In this document: positions 6,885 to 7,558 of the stretch, piece after piece | Position numbering within the stretch: the stretch's first letter is position 1 | Layout of the letters: each line of letters starts with the position of its first letter | Source: Flavobacteriaceae bacterium | GTDB taxonomy: Bacteria > Bacteroidota > Bacteroidia > Flavobacteriales > Flavobacteriaceae | Direction: 5' to 3' | Assembly (NCBI GenBank): GCA_030613745.1 | Contig: JAUWLK010000129.1 | Location: 1 to 7,558 of the forward strand | Length of the DNA stretch: 7,558 nt | Notes under the pieces: model-generated | Databases searched by the model: none | The model's input: only the letters and a program-made list of their open reading frames with translations | Told to the model about the DNA's origin: nothing | Translations under genes and position numbers: made by a program

Positions 6885-7558
6885 ATGGATTTTCAAAAAA
6901 TTATTGATGATATACACAGCAATTTTAAAGATGAGACTGATAAAGGTAAAGTAGCATCCTATATTCCCGAGTTTAAAAAAATTAACCCTAATAAATTAGG
7001 TATAAATCTTTTTACTATATCTTGCCAAAGTTATGGAGCAGGAGATTATCAAGAAAAATTATCTATTCAAAGTATTTCAAAAGTTTTAGCACTAACATTA
7101 GCTTTCAAGCTTATAGGAAATAAGTTATGGAGGAGAGTTGGTGTTGAGCCTTCTGGCGATCCATTTAATTCTTTGATACAATTAGAATTTGAAAAAGGAA
7201 TTCCAAGAAATCCTTTAATTAATTCAGGTGCTTTGGTTGTAAGTGATATCTTAATAAGTAAACTAAAAAATCCAAAATCTGATTTTTTAAATTTTATTCG
7301 TAAATTATCTAACAACAATCAAATTAATTACAACTTAAAAATAGTTAGCTCTGAAAAAAAATACGGATTTAAAAATTCGGCTCATGTAAATTTAATGAAA
7401 TCATTTAAAAATATCAGAAATGATATTGATGAAGTTTTAGATTTTTACTATCATATCTGTTCTATTGAAATGACCTGCGAAGAACTTTCAAAAACCTTTT
7501 TAGTCTTTGCAAATGGTGGAAAATTAACTTATAATGATGAACGTATCATCTCAACAAG
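6885..7558 (+). CDS. glsA: Glutaminase A, N-terminal part (3' end outside window)
   Basis: The frame opens at ATG 6885 and is still open at the window end: 224 complete codons of a protein normally about 305-310 residues long. Bacterial glutaminases hydrolyse L-glutamine to glutamate and ammonia in the cytoplasm, serving nitrogen metabolism and, in E. coli, acid resistance. They have a serine-beta-lactamase-like fold. Signatures visible are GKVASYIPEF (21-30), IQSISKV (61-67) with nucleophile Ser63 and Lys66 (SxxK), WRRVGVEPSG (82-91), FNSLIQLEFEKGIPRNPLIN (94-113) with Asn113, Glu157, KNSAHVN (163-169) with Asn164, and Tyr188. The spacing of these residues follows that of the E. coli glutaminase active site. 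The C-terminal quarter, with the second active-site tyrosine, is beyond the window. The start is preceded by the A-rich TTATTAAAA rather than a Shine-Dalgarno sequence. It is divergent from the peptidase operon. Confidence 0.95.
   Translation, partial: MDFQKIIDDIHSNFKDETDKGKVASYIPEFKKINPNKLGINLFTISCQSYGAGDYQEKLSIQSISKVLALTLAFKLIGNKLWRRVGVEPSGDPFNSLIQLEFEKGIPRNPLINSGALVVSDILISKLKNPKSDFLNFIRKLSNNNQINYNLKIVSSEKKYGFKNSAHVNLMKSFKNIRNDIDEVLDFYYHICSIEMTCEELSKTFLVFANGGKLTYNDERIIST

Noticed and set aside
7067..7318. An 83-residue minus-strand frame within glsA
   Set aside because: It is antisense to the conserved glutaminase catalytic motifs and has no coding features.
1..7558. CRISPR array, insertion sequence, tRNA/rRNA, riboswitch or phage module
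   Set aside because: No spaced direct repeats, transposase motifs, terminal inverted repeats or structured RNA signatures were seen on either strand.

Overview
The window looks like a chromosomal segment from an AT-rich member of the Bacteroidota, most likely Flavobacteriales. The basis is the very low GC content, the absence of Shine-Dalgarno sequences (A-rich stretches precede the start codons instead), candidate TAnnTTTG-type -7 promoter elements, and protein sequences that read like flavobacterial versions of their families. Assignment below the phylum is inference.

Layout. (1) Positions 1-1451, plus strand: the end of an ATP synthase F1 operon, with the 3' part of atpA (alpha) and complete atpG (gamma). 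(2) Positions 1452-1690: a short convergent intergenic stretch. It holds an 18-bp perfect palindrome, a strong bidirectional terminator, and what appears to be a decayed C-terminal remnant of a secreted hydrolase-type gene carrying an in-frame TGA. (3) Positions 1691-6645, minus strand: three genes transcribed in the order 856-aa exported M14 metallocarboxypeptidase with a C-terminal amidotransferase-like region, 411-aa M14 metallocarboxypeptidase lipoprotein, and 351-aa dipeptide epimerase of the enolase superfamily. (4) Positions 6646-6884: a divergent promoter region. (5) From 6885 to the window end, plus strand: the first 224 codons of a glutaminase gene (glsA), cut by the window edge.

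How the genes may work together. atpA and atpG encode F1 catalytic-head and rotor subunits; atpD/atpC do not follow, which fits the split ATP synthase loci usual in Bacteroidota. The three minus-strand genes look like a peptide or muropeptide processing unit. Two zinc carboxypeptidases would act outside the cytoplasm, and a cytoplasmic epimerase would convert L-Ala-D-Glu-type dipeptides into L,L-dipeptides for further breakdown. The pairing resembles the E. coli neighbours mpaA (an M14 amidase) and ycjG (the epimerase), but here the peptidases are exported. The link to peptidoglycan is inference from context. No mobile element, CRISPR array, RNA gene or defence system was seen. Most of the window is ordinary chromosome; the pseudogene remnant and the peptidase-epimerase cluster are the parts worth a second look.
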